Below are positions 8,573 through 16,768 of a stretch of DNA of 64,000 nt, piece by piece. Each line of letters begins with the position of its first letter. Position 1 is the first letter of the stretch. The DNA is from Salinivirga cyanobacteriivorans (GTDB lineage Bacteria > Bacteroidota > Bacteroidia > Bacteroidales > Salinivirgaceae), in assembly GCF_001443605.1 (NCBI RefSeq), contig NZ_CP013118.1:1-64000 (forward strand), read 5' to 3'. The translations under genes were made by a program, and so were the position numbers. The notes beneath the pieces are model-generated. The model was given only the letters and a program-made list of their open reading frames with translations. It ran no database searches and was not told the DNA's origin.

Positions 8573-9772
8573 TCAGAATAGAGAGGGCTGCATCAATTCG
8601 TCATAAGTTTTCTGCCAATCTTTGTCCGGATGCTCAAGAAACCTGAATAAATGAATGTAGTTAAACAAATGAATTTTACAGAAGCTAACTAAATTGGAAA
8701 ACGCCCATTTCCTCTTGAGCGTTTTTTGGATAACAGTCATCAATAGGTTTGCGATTAAGGCACAGTATATCTGTATTTTAATCGCATTTTCATTGTCCCC
8801 GAGAAAATATTTTAGCGGGAAATTTTGTTTTAATTGTTTGAACAGAAGTTCAATTTGCCATCGTAGTTTGTAAATAGCAGCTATTAAATCAGCCCTCATT
8901 TCAAACAAGTTAGTTAAAAACTCAAACCGTCTTTTAAGGTTTCTGTCGTAGAACTGGACTTTACGCAGCTTTAAAGGGCGTGTGTTATTCTCATATTTTA
9001 CCTGAACTTCTATGATTTCATCTTTTTCAACCCCACTATGAATATGTTCTTCTATCTTACAATCATTTAGCGTTTTATATGCTGCATTGTCTTTTATTCG
9101 GGTGACAAAACCTGTATCTGTTTGCGAAAATTTATCAAAGGCTTTGTAGTCATTATAGCCTTTGTCAAATACGTATATTGTGTTTGCATTATGCTTAAGA
9201 CTATTTAACAATACATGGTCATGAGTGGCAGCACTGGTGAGCCAAACCATCTTGGGTGCAGTTTCGTCTACATTTATCGTTGCATGAAGTTTTATACCGC
9301 CTTTCTTTTTACCGGTTTTAGGATGCCGTCCAACACACTTCAATATATCCTTAAACAAACTGATGGTTGAGCTGTCAATAATCTCTACTTGTTTGTTTAT
9401 TACATCTTTAATTCTGCTGTCCGAAATATAATGACCATATTGTTTGAGTAGCTTATTGTAGATTTCTCCGAACACATCACAATCTCTACGTTTATTTGAA
9501 TCTGACAAGGTACTTTTCTTTGGAATATGATTTAACTGAAAATGTTTGGTTTTACCTGATAAACCAAGCATTGCGCCACTTACTTCGCGTAAAGATGTGC
9601 ATTTAGCAAAAGAACAAAACAGCATGCTAATTAAGTGATCTTTAGTTTTAAACTTCTTTACATAGTGATCCGAACCGTGCTTTTTTGCACTTGCAGTAAT
9701 GATTTTTGAATCAATTAAGGAAATCAGCTGTCCGAAAACCGATGTTCCAAAAAAATGTGTAGTTTTATCCAT
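8573..9772 (-). CDS. IS4 family transposase (DUF4372 type)
   Basis: A 399-residue DDE transposase that catalyses movement of the surrounding element. The N-terminal part (about 1-75) resembles the DUF4372 domain found at the start of many Bacteroidota IS4 transposases. Catalytic acidic residues lie in IDSSTISLFKD and in YVFDKGYNDY. The IS4 signature Y-(2)-R-(3)-E-(6)-K is seen exactly in YKLRWQIELLFKQLK. The gene appears intact. A TAGATTTG -7 element at 9802-9795 sits 22 bp upstream of the ATG, and an inward-facing terminator lies just before it. Confidence 0.95.
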   Translation of the reverse strand: MDKTTHFFGTSVFGQLISLIDSKIITASAKKHGSDHYVKKFKTKDHLISMLFCSFAKCTSLREVSGAMLGLSGKTKHFQLNHIPKKSTLSDSNKRRDCDVFGEIYNKLLKQYGHYISDSRIKDVINKQVEIIDSSTISLFKDILKCVGRHPKTGKKKGGIKLHATINVDETAPKMVWLTSAATHDHVLLNSLKHNANTIYVFDKGYNDYKAFDKFSQTDTGFVTRIKDNAAYKTLNDCKIEEHIHSGVEKDEIIEVQVKYENNTRPLKLRKVQFYDRNLKRRFEFLTNLFEMRADLIAAIYKLRWQIELLFKQLKQNFPLKYFLGDNENAIKIQIYCALIANLLMTVIQKTLKRKWAFSNLVSFCKIHLFNYIHLFRFLEHPDKDWQKTYDELMQPSLF

Positions 9773-9794
9773 AAGTAGAGTGTTTGTGGTAAAA

Positions 9795-9802
9795 CAAATC
9801 TA
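9795..9802 (-). promoter_or_regulatory. -7 element of the transposase promoter
   Basis: On the minus strand this reads TAGATTTG, a full match to the Bacteroidota TAnnTTTG box, 22 bp before the transposase ATG. No good TTTG is seen at the -33 distance, so the promoter may be weak. Confidence 0.5.
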
Positions 9803-9845
9803 CTAAAAAAGAGAGAAGGAAGGCTACTGCAGTCTTCCTCCTCTC
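9803..9845 (-). terminator. Inward-facing terminator in the IS right end
   Basis: Read on the minus strand, GAGAGGAGGAAG (9845-9834) pairs with CTTCCTTCTCTC (9822-9811), 12 bp with one G-U pair, followed by six T residues. It lies between the element's end and the transposase -7 box, so it should stop transcripts entering from outside. Confidence 0.8.
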
Positions 9846-9867
9846 AAATTTTTATCGGACAACAGTG

Positions 9868-9876
9868 ATTAGAAGA
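9868..9876 (+). repeat. Target site duplication, right copy
   Basis: Second copy of ATTAGAAGA, directly abutting the right inverted repeat and identical to 8462-8470. Confidence 0.93.
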
Positions 9877-10155
9877 ATGAGCTGGGTTGTTACAGCCAGC
9901 GCAGCAGTTTTGGCTTTAATGATTTCATTTCTAATCATTAAAACGACACATCATAACGAGCAAGAACTCGAATTACAGTACCAACAAGCCACTGCAGCAC
10001 TATACAAAGTTTCGTATTATATGAATCAAAATATCGATAAATTATCACCAATTGATAAAATGATGAACACAACCAATTATTTCGAGCCCCTTGCAAAACC
10101 AATCGATGGGTTAGAAAAACTGGAACGCGTTAAAAGAATTCCACTAAAACATTAA
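9868..10155 (+). pseudogene. 3' part of IS-interrupted small membrane protein gene
   Basis: This fragment continues the frame of 8309-8470 after the element is removed. Following the duplicated IRR codons it encodes a strong membrane segment (WVVTASAAVLALMISFLII) and a tail of about 70 residues with no recognised domain. A GTG at 9865-9867, formed by the last bases of the element, is in frame, and an ATG at 9877 follows. A truncated product starting at the membrane segment could therefore be made. It ends 17 bp before the DUF4252 gene. Confidence 0.85.
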
Positions 10156-10172
10156 TCCTTAAAACATTAATT

Positions 10173-10673
10173 ATGAAAAACTTAATCACTATTATCCTGC
10201 TATTTATGACAGTTGTAAATGCAGATGCGCAGAGCATAAAAGCTATTTTTGATAAGCATATTGGAGAAGGTAATTATACCACAGTTACCATCAATGGTGC
10301 GCTTTTTCAGCTAGCTGCTGAATATGCCGAAGACAAAGAAGAAGCCAATGTAGCTAAAGGAATAGAAGGTATCCGGGTTTTTAGCGCCGAAGAGTGTGGC
10401 AATCATCAGGCAAAAAAAGCACTGATGAATGAATTATGGAGCTTTTTCGATAATTCTGTTTACAAAGAGTTTATGCGTGTAGAAGAGAAGCACGACAAAG
10501 TGGTTTTTTATATGAAAAAATCCGGCGAAAAAATCATTGAATTAACCCTTGTTGCAGAAGATGATGCCAGCGTTATTCAGATTACAGGCGATATAAACCT
10601 GGCTGAAATTGCCAAAATATCGAAGACAATGAATGTTCAGGGCATGGAGAACCTTGAAGAGATAGAACAATAA
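10173..10673 (+). CDS. DUF4252 domain exported protein
   Basis: A 166-residue protein with a signal peptide of about 20 residues ending at ADAQ. The rest matches the DUF4252 pattern: an early IFDKHIGEGNYTTVTING segment, a middle segment with EGIRVFSAE, and a C-terminal VIQITGDINLAEIAKIS. This family usually accompanies ECF sigma factors and small membrane proteins in Bacteroidota. Its biochemical role is unknown. It is the last gene of the sigma operon and is followed by a strong terminator. The insertion upstream may reduce its expression through polarity. Confidence 0.88.
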   Translation: MKNLITIILLFMTVVNADAQSIKAIFDKHIGEGNYTTVTINGALFQLAAEYAEDKEEANVAKGIEGIRVFSAEECGNHQAKKALMNELWSFFDNSVYKEFMRVEEKHDKVVFYMKKSGEKIIELTLVAEDDASVIQITGDINLAEIAKISKTMNVQGMENLEEIEQ

Positions 10674-10695
10674 ACAAACTTTAAACAAACCATAT

Positions 10696-10735
10696 AAAGT
10701 GCAGAAGCAGAAATGTTTCTGCACTTTTTTGTTTT
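10696..10735 (+). terminator. Intrinsic terminator of the ECF operon
   Basis: AAAGTGCAGAA (10696-10706) pairs with TTCTGCACTTT (10717-10727), a perfect 11-bp stem followed by a T-rich tract, 22 bp after the DUF4252 stop. Confidence 0.9.
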
Positions 10736-10904
10736 AGCTTCTCACAATTACACAATCTGAAAAAAATCAACAATTTTGACCACGAAATCTATCCGGGATG
10801 TGAAAAAAATTAGCATTGTGTATGAAAATTGGTTACTTTTATTTTTTTACAAATATAGTAAGTAAATCTATTAAAGGGTGTCGAATCTCATTGATCATAT
10901 AACC

Positions 10905-12182
10905 ATGAAAAGTTTATTCATTATTACAATTATACTTTTTACAAACACATTGCTTTGCGCACAAACGCAAGATCTAGATAAACTATACAATAAAGCACGA
11001 ACCCGTTATGCAACAGGGCATTTTGAAGATGCCCGTGATTTATATAAAAAACTCGTGAAAGCCAAACCCGATGACTTTGTATTTAATTACGAGTTGGCCA
11101 TGTTGTATTTTCATGAATTAAACAACAGGAGTGAAAGTATACCGTATTTTGAAACTGCAAGGCGCGTTATGCAAGATACCGTTGCCGATTTGTTTAACTA
11201 TTTGGGGCAAGCATATCAGGATAATTTACAATACGACAAGGCCATAAAGTCATTTAATCAATATAGTGCTATTCCGCCGGAGGAAGGTGTTATCAGGGTG
11301 AGTGTTAAACGATATATCGAAGCATGCCGAAAGGAAAAACAACGGCTGGCTGAGATTAAGAGCAAACGGGCAAAAGCCTCAGCTAAAGGAGTTGAAGTGA
11401 TTAATTTAGGTCCTGTAGTTAATTCCGAAAACGACGACCTGTCGCCCTTATTGTATGATGATAAATTGTTTTACACATCGGCCAGTACGTTTGACTATGT
11501 TTTTAACGAGTATATCAGGAAACCATATGTCACACAATACCAAAACAACGAATACCAGGAACCCAAATCCCTTATTGATGTTCCTTACGATAAGGCATTA
11601 GTGCTTGATCCCAACTGGCACCAGCAGATTACTTCTTTTACACTTGATTTTGACATGGCAACCGTTGTATATGAAAATAATATTTGGTCTATAGAAAAAA
11701 AAGGGCAGAACTGGGCTGAACCTCAAAAGCTTTCGCGTAAAATAAACCGGTCGAAAGATAATGCCTATGCAGCCCTTTCCGGTAAAGGTGACCGCATGAT
11801 TATCGTGCTTCAGGATCGTAAAACCAAGCAATATGACCTGTATCAAACAGTAAAAAAAGGAGAGGGCGAATGGAAGGAACCGGTTAAACTTAATTCGAAT
11901 ATAAATACTGCAAATAACGAACATTATCCCTATTTAAGTGCTGATGGCTATACATTATATTTTTCTTCGGATAAACCCGGTGGAAATGGCAAATATGATA
12001 TTTATAAGAGTCAGCTACAGGAAAATAATGAATGGGGACCAGCAATTCCACTTAAAGCGCCAGTTAATTCAAGTGGTAATGATATCACGTATAAGTTCTA
12101 CAAAGCAATTAACAAAGCATACTTTTCTTCAGACCGGGATGGAGGATTTGGCAAGCTCGATTTATATGAGGTTATCTATTAG
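10905..12182 (+). CDS. Exported PD40 beta-propeller protein with TPR
   Basis: The ATG at 10905 gives a clean signal peptide (MKSLFIITIILFTNTLLCAQ); a GTG nine codons upstream is less likely. The mature part of about 405 residues begins with TPR-like helices (LYNKARTRYATGHFEDARDL). It continues with PD40/WD40-like propeller blades, recognised by repeated YFSSD-GG-GKYDIY motifs (LYFSSDKPGGNGKYDIYKS and AYFSSDRDGGFGKLDLYEV). Many Bacteroidota relatives also carry an OmpA-like peptidoglycan-binding domain at the C-terminus; this one ends right after the propeller. A periplasmic or outer-membrane role is likely, the exact function unknown. Confidence 0.82.
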   Translation: MKSLFIITIILFTNTLLCAQTQDLDKLYNKARTRYATGHFEDARDLYKKLVKAKPDDFVFNYELAMLYFHELNNRSESIPYFETARRVMQDTVADLFNYLGQAYQDNLQYDKAIKSFNQYSAIPPEEGVIRVSVKRYIEACRKEKQRLAEIKSKRAKASAKGVEVINLGPVVNSENDDLSPLLYDDKLFYTSASTFDYVFNEYIRKPYVTQYQNNEYQEPKSLIDVPYDKALVLDPNWHQQITSFTLDFDMATVVYENNIWSIEKKGQNWAEPQKLSRKINRSKDNAYAALSGKGDRMIIVLQDRKTKQYDLYQTVKKGEGEWKEPVKLNSNINTANNEHYPYLSADGYTLYFSSDKPGGNGKYDIYKSQLQENNEWGPAIPLKAPVNSSGNDITYKFYKAINKAYFSSDRDGGFGKLDLYEVIY

Positions 12183-12720
12183 CCTGTCTAATTTAAAATA
12201 AGTCAACCAGGATATTTAGCAGGGGAAAGGTATGTTTATCCAATAAGTTTGTGTGTAAAAACAAAAATAATTGTTGTTTCCAGGTTATAATGCGCCCTGC
12301 TTTACTATGGATAATATAGCAAAGCTGAGAGCAAGAGGGGGCAACAAAGCATTTAATTTATAGCTGTCAATTAATCAAAATAAGAAAATATTTTGGATGG
12401 GATAGGGAAAACTTTTAACGTTCGGTATATGGAAAGTGCGTATTTATTAAATATATAATAGCAATTTATCTTCGTTGAACTGATATTTTGCACGCATTTT
12501 ATTAATGTTAAGGCTATTTAACATTAATGTATCAACCTATATATGAGTTATTTATAACATTTTATTAAACATAAAAATTAAAATAGAGCACACCCAGCCC
12601 TGACAAAATGACAAAAAGCTGTTAAAACGATAAGCTAGCCCAATACAACACATTGCTAGTCAGTGTGTTAATGTTTTTAGTAAAAGTATTATATTGGCTT
12701 GAAATTGGAGTAAATCTATT
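12183..12720 (+). other. Gene-free intergenic region with two dyads
   Basis: No convincing reading frame, tRNA or rRNA was seen. Two inverted repeats stand out: a perfect 11-bp dyad at 12501-12528, and AACACATTG/CAGTGTGTT at 12647-12669 (9 bp with one wobble, 5-base loop), followed by AATGTTTTTAG. The second could be a weak terminator for a transcript from this region. Confidence 0.5.
12501..12528 (+). repeat. Perfect 11-bp inverted repeat
   Basis: ATTAATGTTAA (12501-12511) and TTAACATTAAT (12518-12528) flank the 6-base spacer GGCTAT. No T run follows, so a protein-binding operator is more likely than a terminator. Confidence 0.6.
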
Positions 12721-12780
12721 TTTGCTTTGAAACCAATTATTGATTACATTTGTAAAAAACGATATAGTTACAAATATAAC
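12721..12780 (+). promoter_or_regulatory. Promoter and possible operator of the XRE gene
   Basis: TTTG (12721-12724), 20 bp, then TACATTTG (12745-12752) fits the Bacteroidota promoter pattern. The -7 box is embedded in the near-dyad TTACATTTGTAA (12744-12755). A related dyad, GTTACAAATATAAC (12767-12780), covers the region just downstream of the expected start. This suits autoregulation by the helix-turn-helix protein encoded next. Confidence 0.55.
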
Positions 12781-12797
12781 AATTAGCTTGTTTACAG

Positions 12798-13232
12798 ATG
12801 TCACTAACAGAACGAATAATACAAATACAGCAGAACGAGGGGTATACAGCCAGTCAATTTGCTGAAAAACTAGGAATCCAACGTTCCGGATTGTCGCATA
12901 TTTATAGCGGAAGAAACAAGCCAAGTATTGGTTTTATTCAAAAGCTTTTAACACAATTTCCCCGTTATAATGCCGAATGGATACTAAATGGTATCAATCC
13001 AATGCTAAAACAGCCTCCCAGGGATTCCGATAGTACACAATATCAGCAAGAAAAAGACCTGTTTTCCAGAGTGGAGAGTGAAGCTCCTGCCAATTACAGA
13101 TCCAATACGGAGAAAAGTGAGCAGCACAGCGCATTAAAACCTCCCTTAGTAACAAATAAGACCGTGAAGCAAATAATTCTGATATATGAAGATGATACAT
13201 TTGAGATAATGCATAGCAAAAACGCAAAATAA
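12798..13232 (+). CDS. XRE-type helix-turn-helix regulator
   Basis: A 144-residue protein whose first 65 residues form a lambda-repressor-like helix-turn-helix. The recognition region is in TASQFAEKLGIQRSGLSHIY, followed by SGRNKPSIGFIQKLL. The remainder is polar and low in recognisable features, possibly an oligomerisation tail. There is no phage or toxin gene nearby. Dyads overlap its promoter, so it probably represses itself; other targets are unknown. It ends 35 bp before pyrD, which may be co-transcribed. Confidence 0.85.
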   Translation: MSLTERIIQIQQNEGYTASQFAEKLGIQRSGLSHIYSGRNKPSIGFIQKLLTQFPRYNAEWILNGINPMLKQPPRDSDSTQYQQEKDLFSRVESEAPANYRSNTEKSEQHSALKPPLVTNKTVKQIILIYEDDTFEIMHSKNAK

Positions 13233-13267
13233 TTCTTATTTTTGCGGAAAAGTTATACTGTTTACAA

Positions 13268-14281
13268 ATGTATACATCTGTAATTCGCCCACTTCTTTTT
13301 AAATTTAATCCCGAAAATGCGCACTGGTTAACCTTCCAGGCACTTAAATTATTACAATCAATCCCTTTTGGTCCTGCTACGCTTTTATCTTTCATGCAAC
13401 CTGTGGAAGATCCGGTTAATTTAATGGGGCTAACATTTCGCAATCGTGTAGGGGTAGCTGCTGGTTTAGATAAAAATGCAGAACTCCTTCCTATATGGAA
13501 ATCACTTGGCTTTGGCTTTGCCGAAATAGGAACAGTTACGCCTCTTGGACAGCCCGGTAATCCACGTCCGAGGCTTTTCAGATTGCCCGATGATAAGGCT
13601 TTAATTAACCGTATGGGGTTTAATAATGATGGGTTGGATATCATTCAGGAACGGCTAAAAAACCGTCCTAAAGATTATATTGTGGGCGGCAACCTTGGCA
13701 AAAATACTGCTACACCAAACGAACAGGCATTAAAAGATTACCTCCGGGTGTTTAGCGGACTATACAACCTTGTTGATTATCTTGTCATTAATGTTAGTTG
13801 TCCCAATATCAGCGATCTGGATAAATTACAGGATCGCAAAGAACTTGATACCATACTTAAGGCAATTATGGAGCGCCGCAACCAAATGGTTATCCAGAAG
13901 CCCGTGTTACTTAAAGTATCACCGGATTTAAATGATCATCAGCTAATGGATACTTTACAATTGGTTGCCGATCATCGTGTGGATGGTATTATTGCTACAA
14001 ATACAAGTATCGGGCGCGTAGGATTAAGTGCCACTAAAAAACGCATAAATCAAATTGGTAATGGCGGTTTAAGTGGTTTACCCATATCAGAGCGGTCTAC
14101 ACAAATCATTGCTTTAGTTAAAAAAGAATTGGGGAACGATTATCCTGTAATTGGTTCAGGTGGTATTGTTAATGAAGCTCAGGCTAAGGCTAAACTTGAT
14201 TCCGGAGCCGACTTGTTACAATTGTATACAGGTTTCATATATCAAGGAATAAGTCTAATCAAGCATTGTTTACAAGTGTAA
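13268..14281 (+). CDS. pyrD: Dihydroorotate dehydrogenase, class 2 (quinone)
   Basis: This flavoenzyme oxidises dihydroorotate to orotate in pyrimidine synthesis and passes electrons to membrane quinones. The N-terminal helical extension (about 1-45) that docks class 2 enzymes to the membrane is present. Next come the FMN-binding segment VGVAAGLDKNAE (61-72) and GTVTPLGQPGNPRPR. The catalytic serine is Ser177 in NVSCPN, where class 1 enzymes have cysteine. The C-terminal GSGGI and LQLYTGFIYQG segments bind the FMN phosphate. The 337-residue length is typical. Confidence 0.96.
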   Translation: MYTSVIRPLLFKFNPENAHWLTFQALKLLQSIPFGPATLLSFMQPVEDPVNLMGLTFRNRVGVAAGLDKNAELLPIWKSLGFGFAEIGTVTPLGQPGNPRPRLFRLPDDKALINRMGFNNDGLDIIQERLKNRPKDYIVGGNLGKNTATPNEQALKDYLRVFSGLYNLVDYLVINVSCPNISDLDKLQDRKELDTILKAIMERRNQMVIQKPVLLKVSPDLNDHQLMDTLQLVADHRVDGIIATNTSIGRVGLSATKKRINQIGNGGLSGLPISERSTQIIALVKKELGNDYPVIGSGGIVNEAQAKAKLDSGADLLQLYTGFIYQGISLIKHCLQV

Positions 14282-14349
14282 CGTATTTGTGGCTGAAAAA
14301 TATATCGTATATTGCAAACTAAGTGTAGAATTAAATAAAAACAACCTTT

Positions 14350-15519
14350 ATGCTGAACATAGCTCTATTTGGTCCTCCTGGTGCGGGAAAGGGAACGCAA
14401 TCAAAAATGCTGATCGAAAAATACAACCTAACCTACATATCAACCGGTGATATCTTACGCGAGGAGATCGCTGAAGGCACTGAACTTGGTTTAAAAGCTA
14501 AGACAGTTATTGAAAAAGGAGGCCTTGCTTCCGATGAAATTATTGTGCAAATTATAGAACAAAAAATTCAAAGAAATCCCTATGCCAATGGGTTTTTATT
14601 TGATGGATTTCCCAGAACTATTGTGCAGGCCTATATTCTCGAGGGTATGCTATTTAAGATGAATACTAGGCTTACCTGTATGTTGAGTCTTGAAGTACCT
14701 AAAAATGAACTGGTAAAGCGGTTACGCGAACGCGGAAAGGTTTCGGGCCGAAAAGATGATAATGAGGAGGTTATACAAAATCGGTTAAGGGAATATGATC
14801 AAAAAACCATCCCTGTAGCGTCATTTTACAAAGATAAACACATATATTATGGTATTGAAGGAAGGGGATCGGTTGATGATGTTTTTCAGCGCCTTGATGA
14901 TGCTATTAAGCGCTCATTAGAGGACCGTTGGGTTAATATTATTTTGTTTGGATACCCAGGTGCCGGGAAAGGAACTCAGGCCAAAAAGGTAGCTGAGCAA
15001 TATAACCTGCACTATATCTCAACAGGCAAAATTCTGCGCCAGGAGATCAGAGATAATACCGATATTGGAAAACTGGCCAAACCCTATATGGAGAAAGGCG
15101 CCATTGTACCCGATGAGTATGCTATTAAATTGATTGAACGTAAAATGGAGGAGCATCATAAAGCCAATGGTTTTATTTTTAAGGGTTTTCCGCGTACCAT
15201 GGTACAGGCCTATATTCTGGACGGTATGTTGCATAAGGTGGGCTCTACAGTTACTTCTGTGTTCGAACTGAAAATTACTGCTACTGAGGCTGTAAAACGC
15301 CTTGTTGACAGAAGTAAAACAGAACGCCGGCGGCCATATGATATGCAAATTGAGACCATCATTTCTCGTTTGGAAGAGTATGAGCAACGTACATTAAAAG
15401 CCAAGGAGTTTTACGATAAAAAACATCTGCTGCATGTAATTGACGGAATTGGCAGTGAAGATAAGGTACAGGAGCGCTTAAAAAATGAAATTGACAAAGT
15501 GGTTCAACAGACACTTTAG
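14350..15519 (+). CDS. adk: Tandem (duplicated) adenylate kinase
   Basis: Two adenylate kinase domains lie head to tail in 389 residues. Domain 1 (about 1-190) has P-loop GPPGAGKGT (8-16), STGD (Asp34), DGFPRT (Asp85, Arg89) and a short lid with SGRKDDN, and should interconvert AMP, ATP and ADP. Domain 2 (about 195-389) keeps GYPGAGKGT (201-209), Arg230 and Arg282. It has Lys227 in place of the STGD aspartate and Lys278 in place of the DGFPR aspartate, and an altered lid. The second half may be weak, regulatory or have other specificity. There is no stop or frameshift between the halves. Confidence 0.93.
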   Translation: MLNIALFGPPGAGKGTQSKMLIEKYNLTYISTGDILREEIAEGTELGLKAKTVIEKGGLASDEIIVQIIEQKIQRNPYANGFLFDGFPRTIVQAYILEGMLFKMNTRLTCMLSLEVPKNELVKRLRERGKVSGRKDDNEEVIQNRLREYDQKTIPVASFYKDKHIYYGIEGRGSVDDVFQRLDDAIKRSLEDRWVNIILFGYPGAGKGTQAKKVAEQYNLHYISTGKILRQEIRDNTDIGKLAKPYMEKGAIVPDEYAIKLIERKMEEHHKANGFIFKGFPRTMVQAYILDGMLHKVGSTVTSVFELKITATEAVKRLVDRSKTERRRPYDMQIETIISRLEEYEQRTLKAKEFYDKKHLLHVIDGIGSEDKVQERLKNEIDKVVQQTL

Positions 15520-15530
15520 GGTATCCATTG

Positions 15531-16625
15531 TTAATTGTGATATCCTTGCATTTGTTGTTCTTCGGTACGGAATAATTGATATTCGCGTTCATTAAAAACA
15601 TAGTCCCAGCAGCCCTGGCGATGGAAAAGGTGACCACCGAATCCTTTTTTAAATCGATATAGTCCATACATAGGGTGGGTTGGGTCATCAGAAGGAGATA
15701 CTCCAAACATGTCATAGGTTTCGCAACCATTTTGTTGTGCGGTGAGCATGGCTTCCCACTGAAGTCTGTATGGGCCCATCAAATGGCGGTTTTTAGATGA
15801 AGAGGCGCCGTATAGATAGGTGGCACGTCCATTATTCATTGTCAGGATCATACCAGCTAATGGCTCATTGTCTTTTTCGGCCATAAGTAATTCAAGTTTT
15901 GTTTCGGGATCTTTTTTTTGGGCTTCCCAAAGCGCTTCAAAAAACTGATAATCATCGTAATGAATTTGGTTACGTAAAGTTGTTTCGCGGTATAAGCGAT
16001 ACCAGGTGGGAAGCGCTGTTTTATTGGCTCTCCGCACACTAACACCCTTGCGCTCTGAAAGTCGCACGTTATAGCGCGTTTTTGATTTCATTTTCTGCAA
16101 AATACTTTCCGGTCTTTTATTTAGGTCAACAAATAGTGTGTTACTTGGCAGCACATCGGTACCGGATTTGCGCAATGCATGTGTCCGGGTACCGAAGTTC
16201 ATGCGCAGTTCACGTACGTGTGGCGCAGGGTTACCAAGCCAATTGCCATTTTCATCGAATCTTTCGGGCTCATAAACCCATGGTGATTCCCAGGAAACAT
16301 CGAATCTCAGAAACAGACAATTCTTGGGCAAATAATGCTTAATGCTTTCTGTAATTTGCTCCAGCACATCGCCGTAATGATAGCTTTCCGGAATTTCAAA
16401 AGGAATGTAAGGTATATAGGCCATTGTAGCATCCGGTGCAATCCGCTGCGTGAGTATGAGCATATCGGCATAGGTAATTAAACTATCTGATTCCGATAGC
16501 TCGAGATGAAATGCCTGAACATTCCAGCCATTTCTTTGCTTGAAATTGGCCCAAAAAGTTGTTTGTTGGGGAATATAGTTTTCCGAAATTTCCATCGGAT
16601 GTTTTGCGAATACATTTAAATCCAT
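15531..16625 (-). CDS. FemAB/GNAT-fold aminoacyltransferase-like protein
   Basis: A 364-residue protein that reads as the FemAB type of double-GNAT fold, a family that adds amino acids to peptidoglycan stem peptides or to other acceptors. Typical features are the early TTFWANFKQRNGWN segment, the YIPYIPFE strand, the central arginine-rich SKTRYNVRLSERKGV, and the late LQWEAMLTAQQNGCETYDMFG that closes the second GNAT domain. Gram-negatives lack the classical interpeptide bridge, so the real acceptor is unknown. It converges on the adenylate kinase gene with an 11-bp gap. Confidence 0.85.
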   Translation of the reverse strand: MDLNVFAKHPMEISENYIPQQTTFWANFKQRNGWNVQAFHLELSESDSLITYADMLILTQRIAPDATMAYIPYIPFEIPESYHYGDVLEQITESIKHYLPKNCLFLRFDVSWESPWVYEPERFDENGNWLGNPAPHVRELRMNFGTRTHALRKSGTDVLPSNTLFVDLNKRPESILQKMKSKTRYNVRLSERKGVSVRRANKTALPTWYRLYRETTLRNQIHYDDYQFFEALWEAQKKDPETKLELLMAEKDNEPLAGMILTMNNGRATYLYGASSSKNRHLMGPYRLQWEAMLTAQQNGCETYDMFGVSPSDDPTHPMYGLYRFKKGFGGHLFHRQGCWDYVFNEREYQLFRTEEQQMQGYHN

Positions 16626-16719
16626 GATTCCATTTTAATTTCGGCCGCGAAACTAATATTCTCTTCTGTAAAATCCAAACCAATTATTGTCCTATAATTT
16701 ATATTATGTTAAATAGAAT

Positions 16720-16760
16720 TTATTAAAAGAAAGGGAGAAAACTGTTTGTCTTCTCCCTTA
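16720..16760 (-). terminator. Terminator of the TPR gene
   Basis: AAGGGAGAA (16731-16739) pairs with TTCTCCCTT (16751-16759), a 9-bp stem. On the minus strand it is followed by TTCTTTTAATA. It lies just after the stop of the TPR gene. Confidence 0.75.
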
Positions 16761-16768
16761 TATATTTT

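Larger units (their letters stand above)
8471..9867 (-). mobile_element. IS4-type insertion sequence, 1,397 bp
   Basis: The element is bounded by 18-bp imperfect terminal inverted repeats: CATTACTGTCCGATAAAA at 8471-8488, and the reverse complement of TTTTATCGGACAACAGTG at 9850-9867. They match at 15 of 18 positions. A perfect 9-bp direct repeat lies immediately outside on both sides. One intact transposase gene fills most of the length on the minus strand. The perfect duplication and intact transposase point to a recent insertion. It interrupts the gene downstream of the ECF sigma factor. Confidence 0.95.

Noticed and set aside
12183-12797. tRNA or other known structural RNA in the large intergenic region
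   Set aside because: No cloverleaf arms, T-loop GGTTCGAATCC-like sequence or CCA end could be found.
12994-13644. Minus-strand open frame of 216 codons across the XRE and pyrD genes
   Set aside because: Overlaps two supported genes on the other strand and shows no protein-like features.
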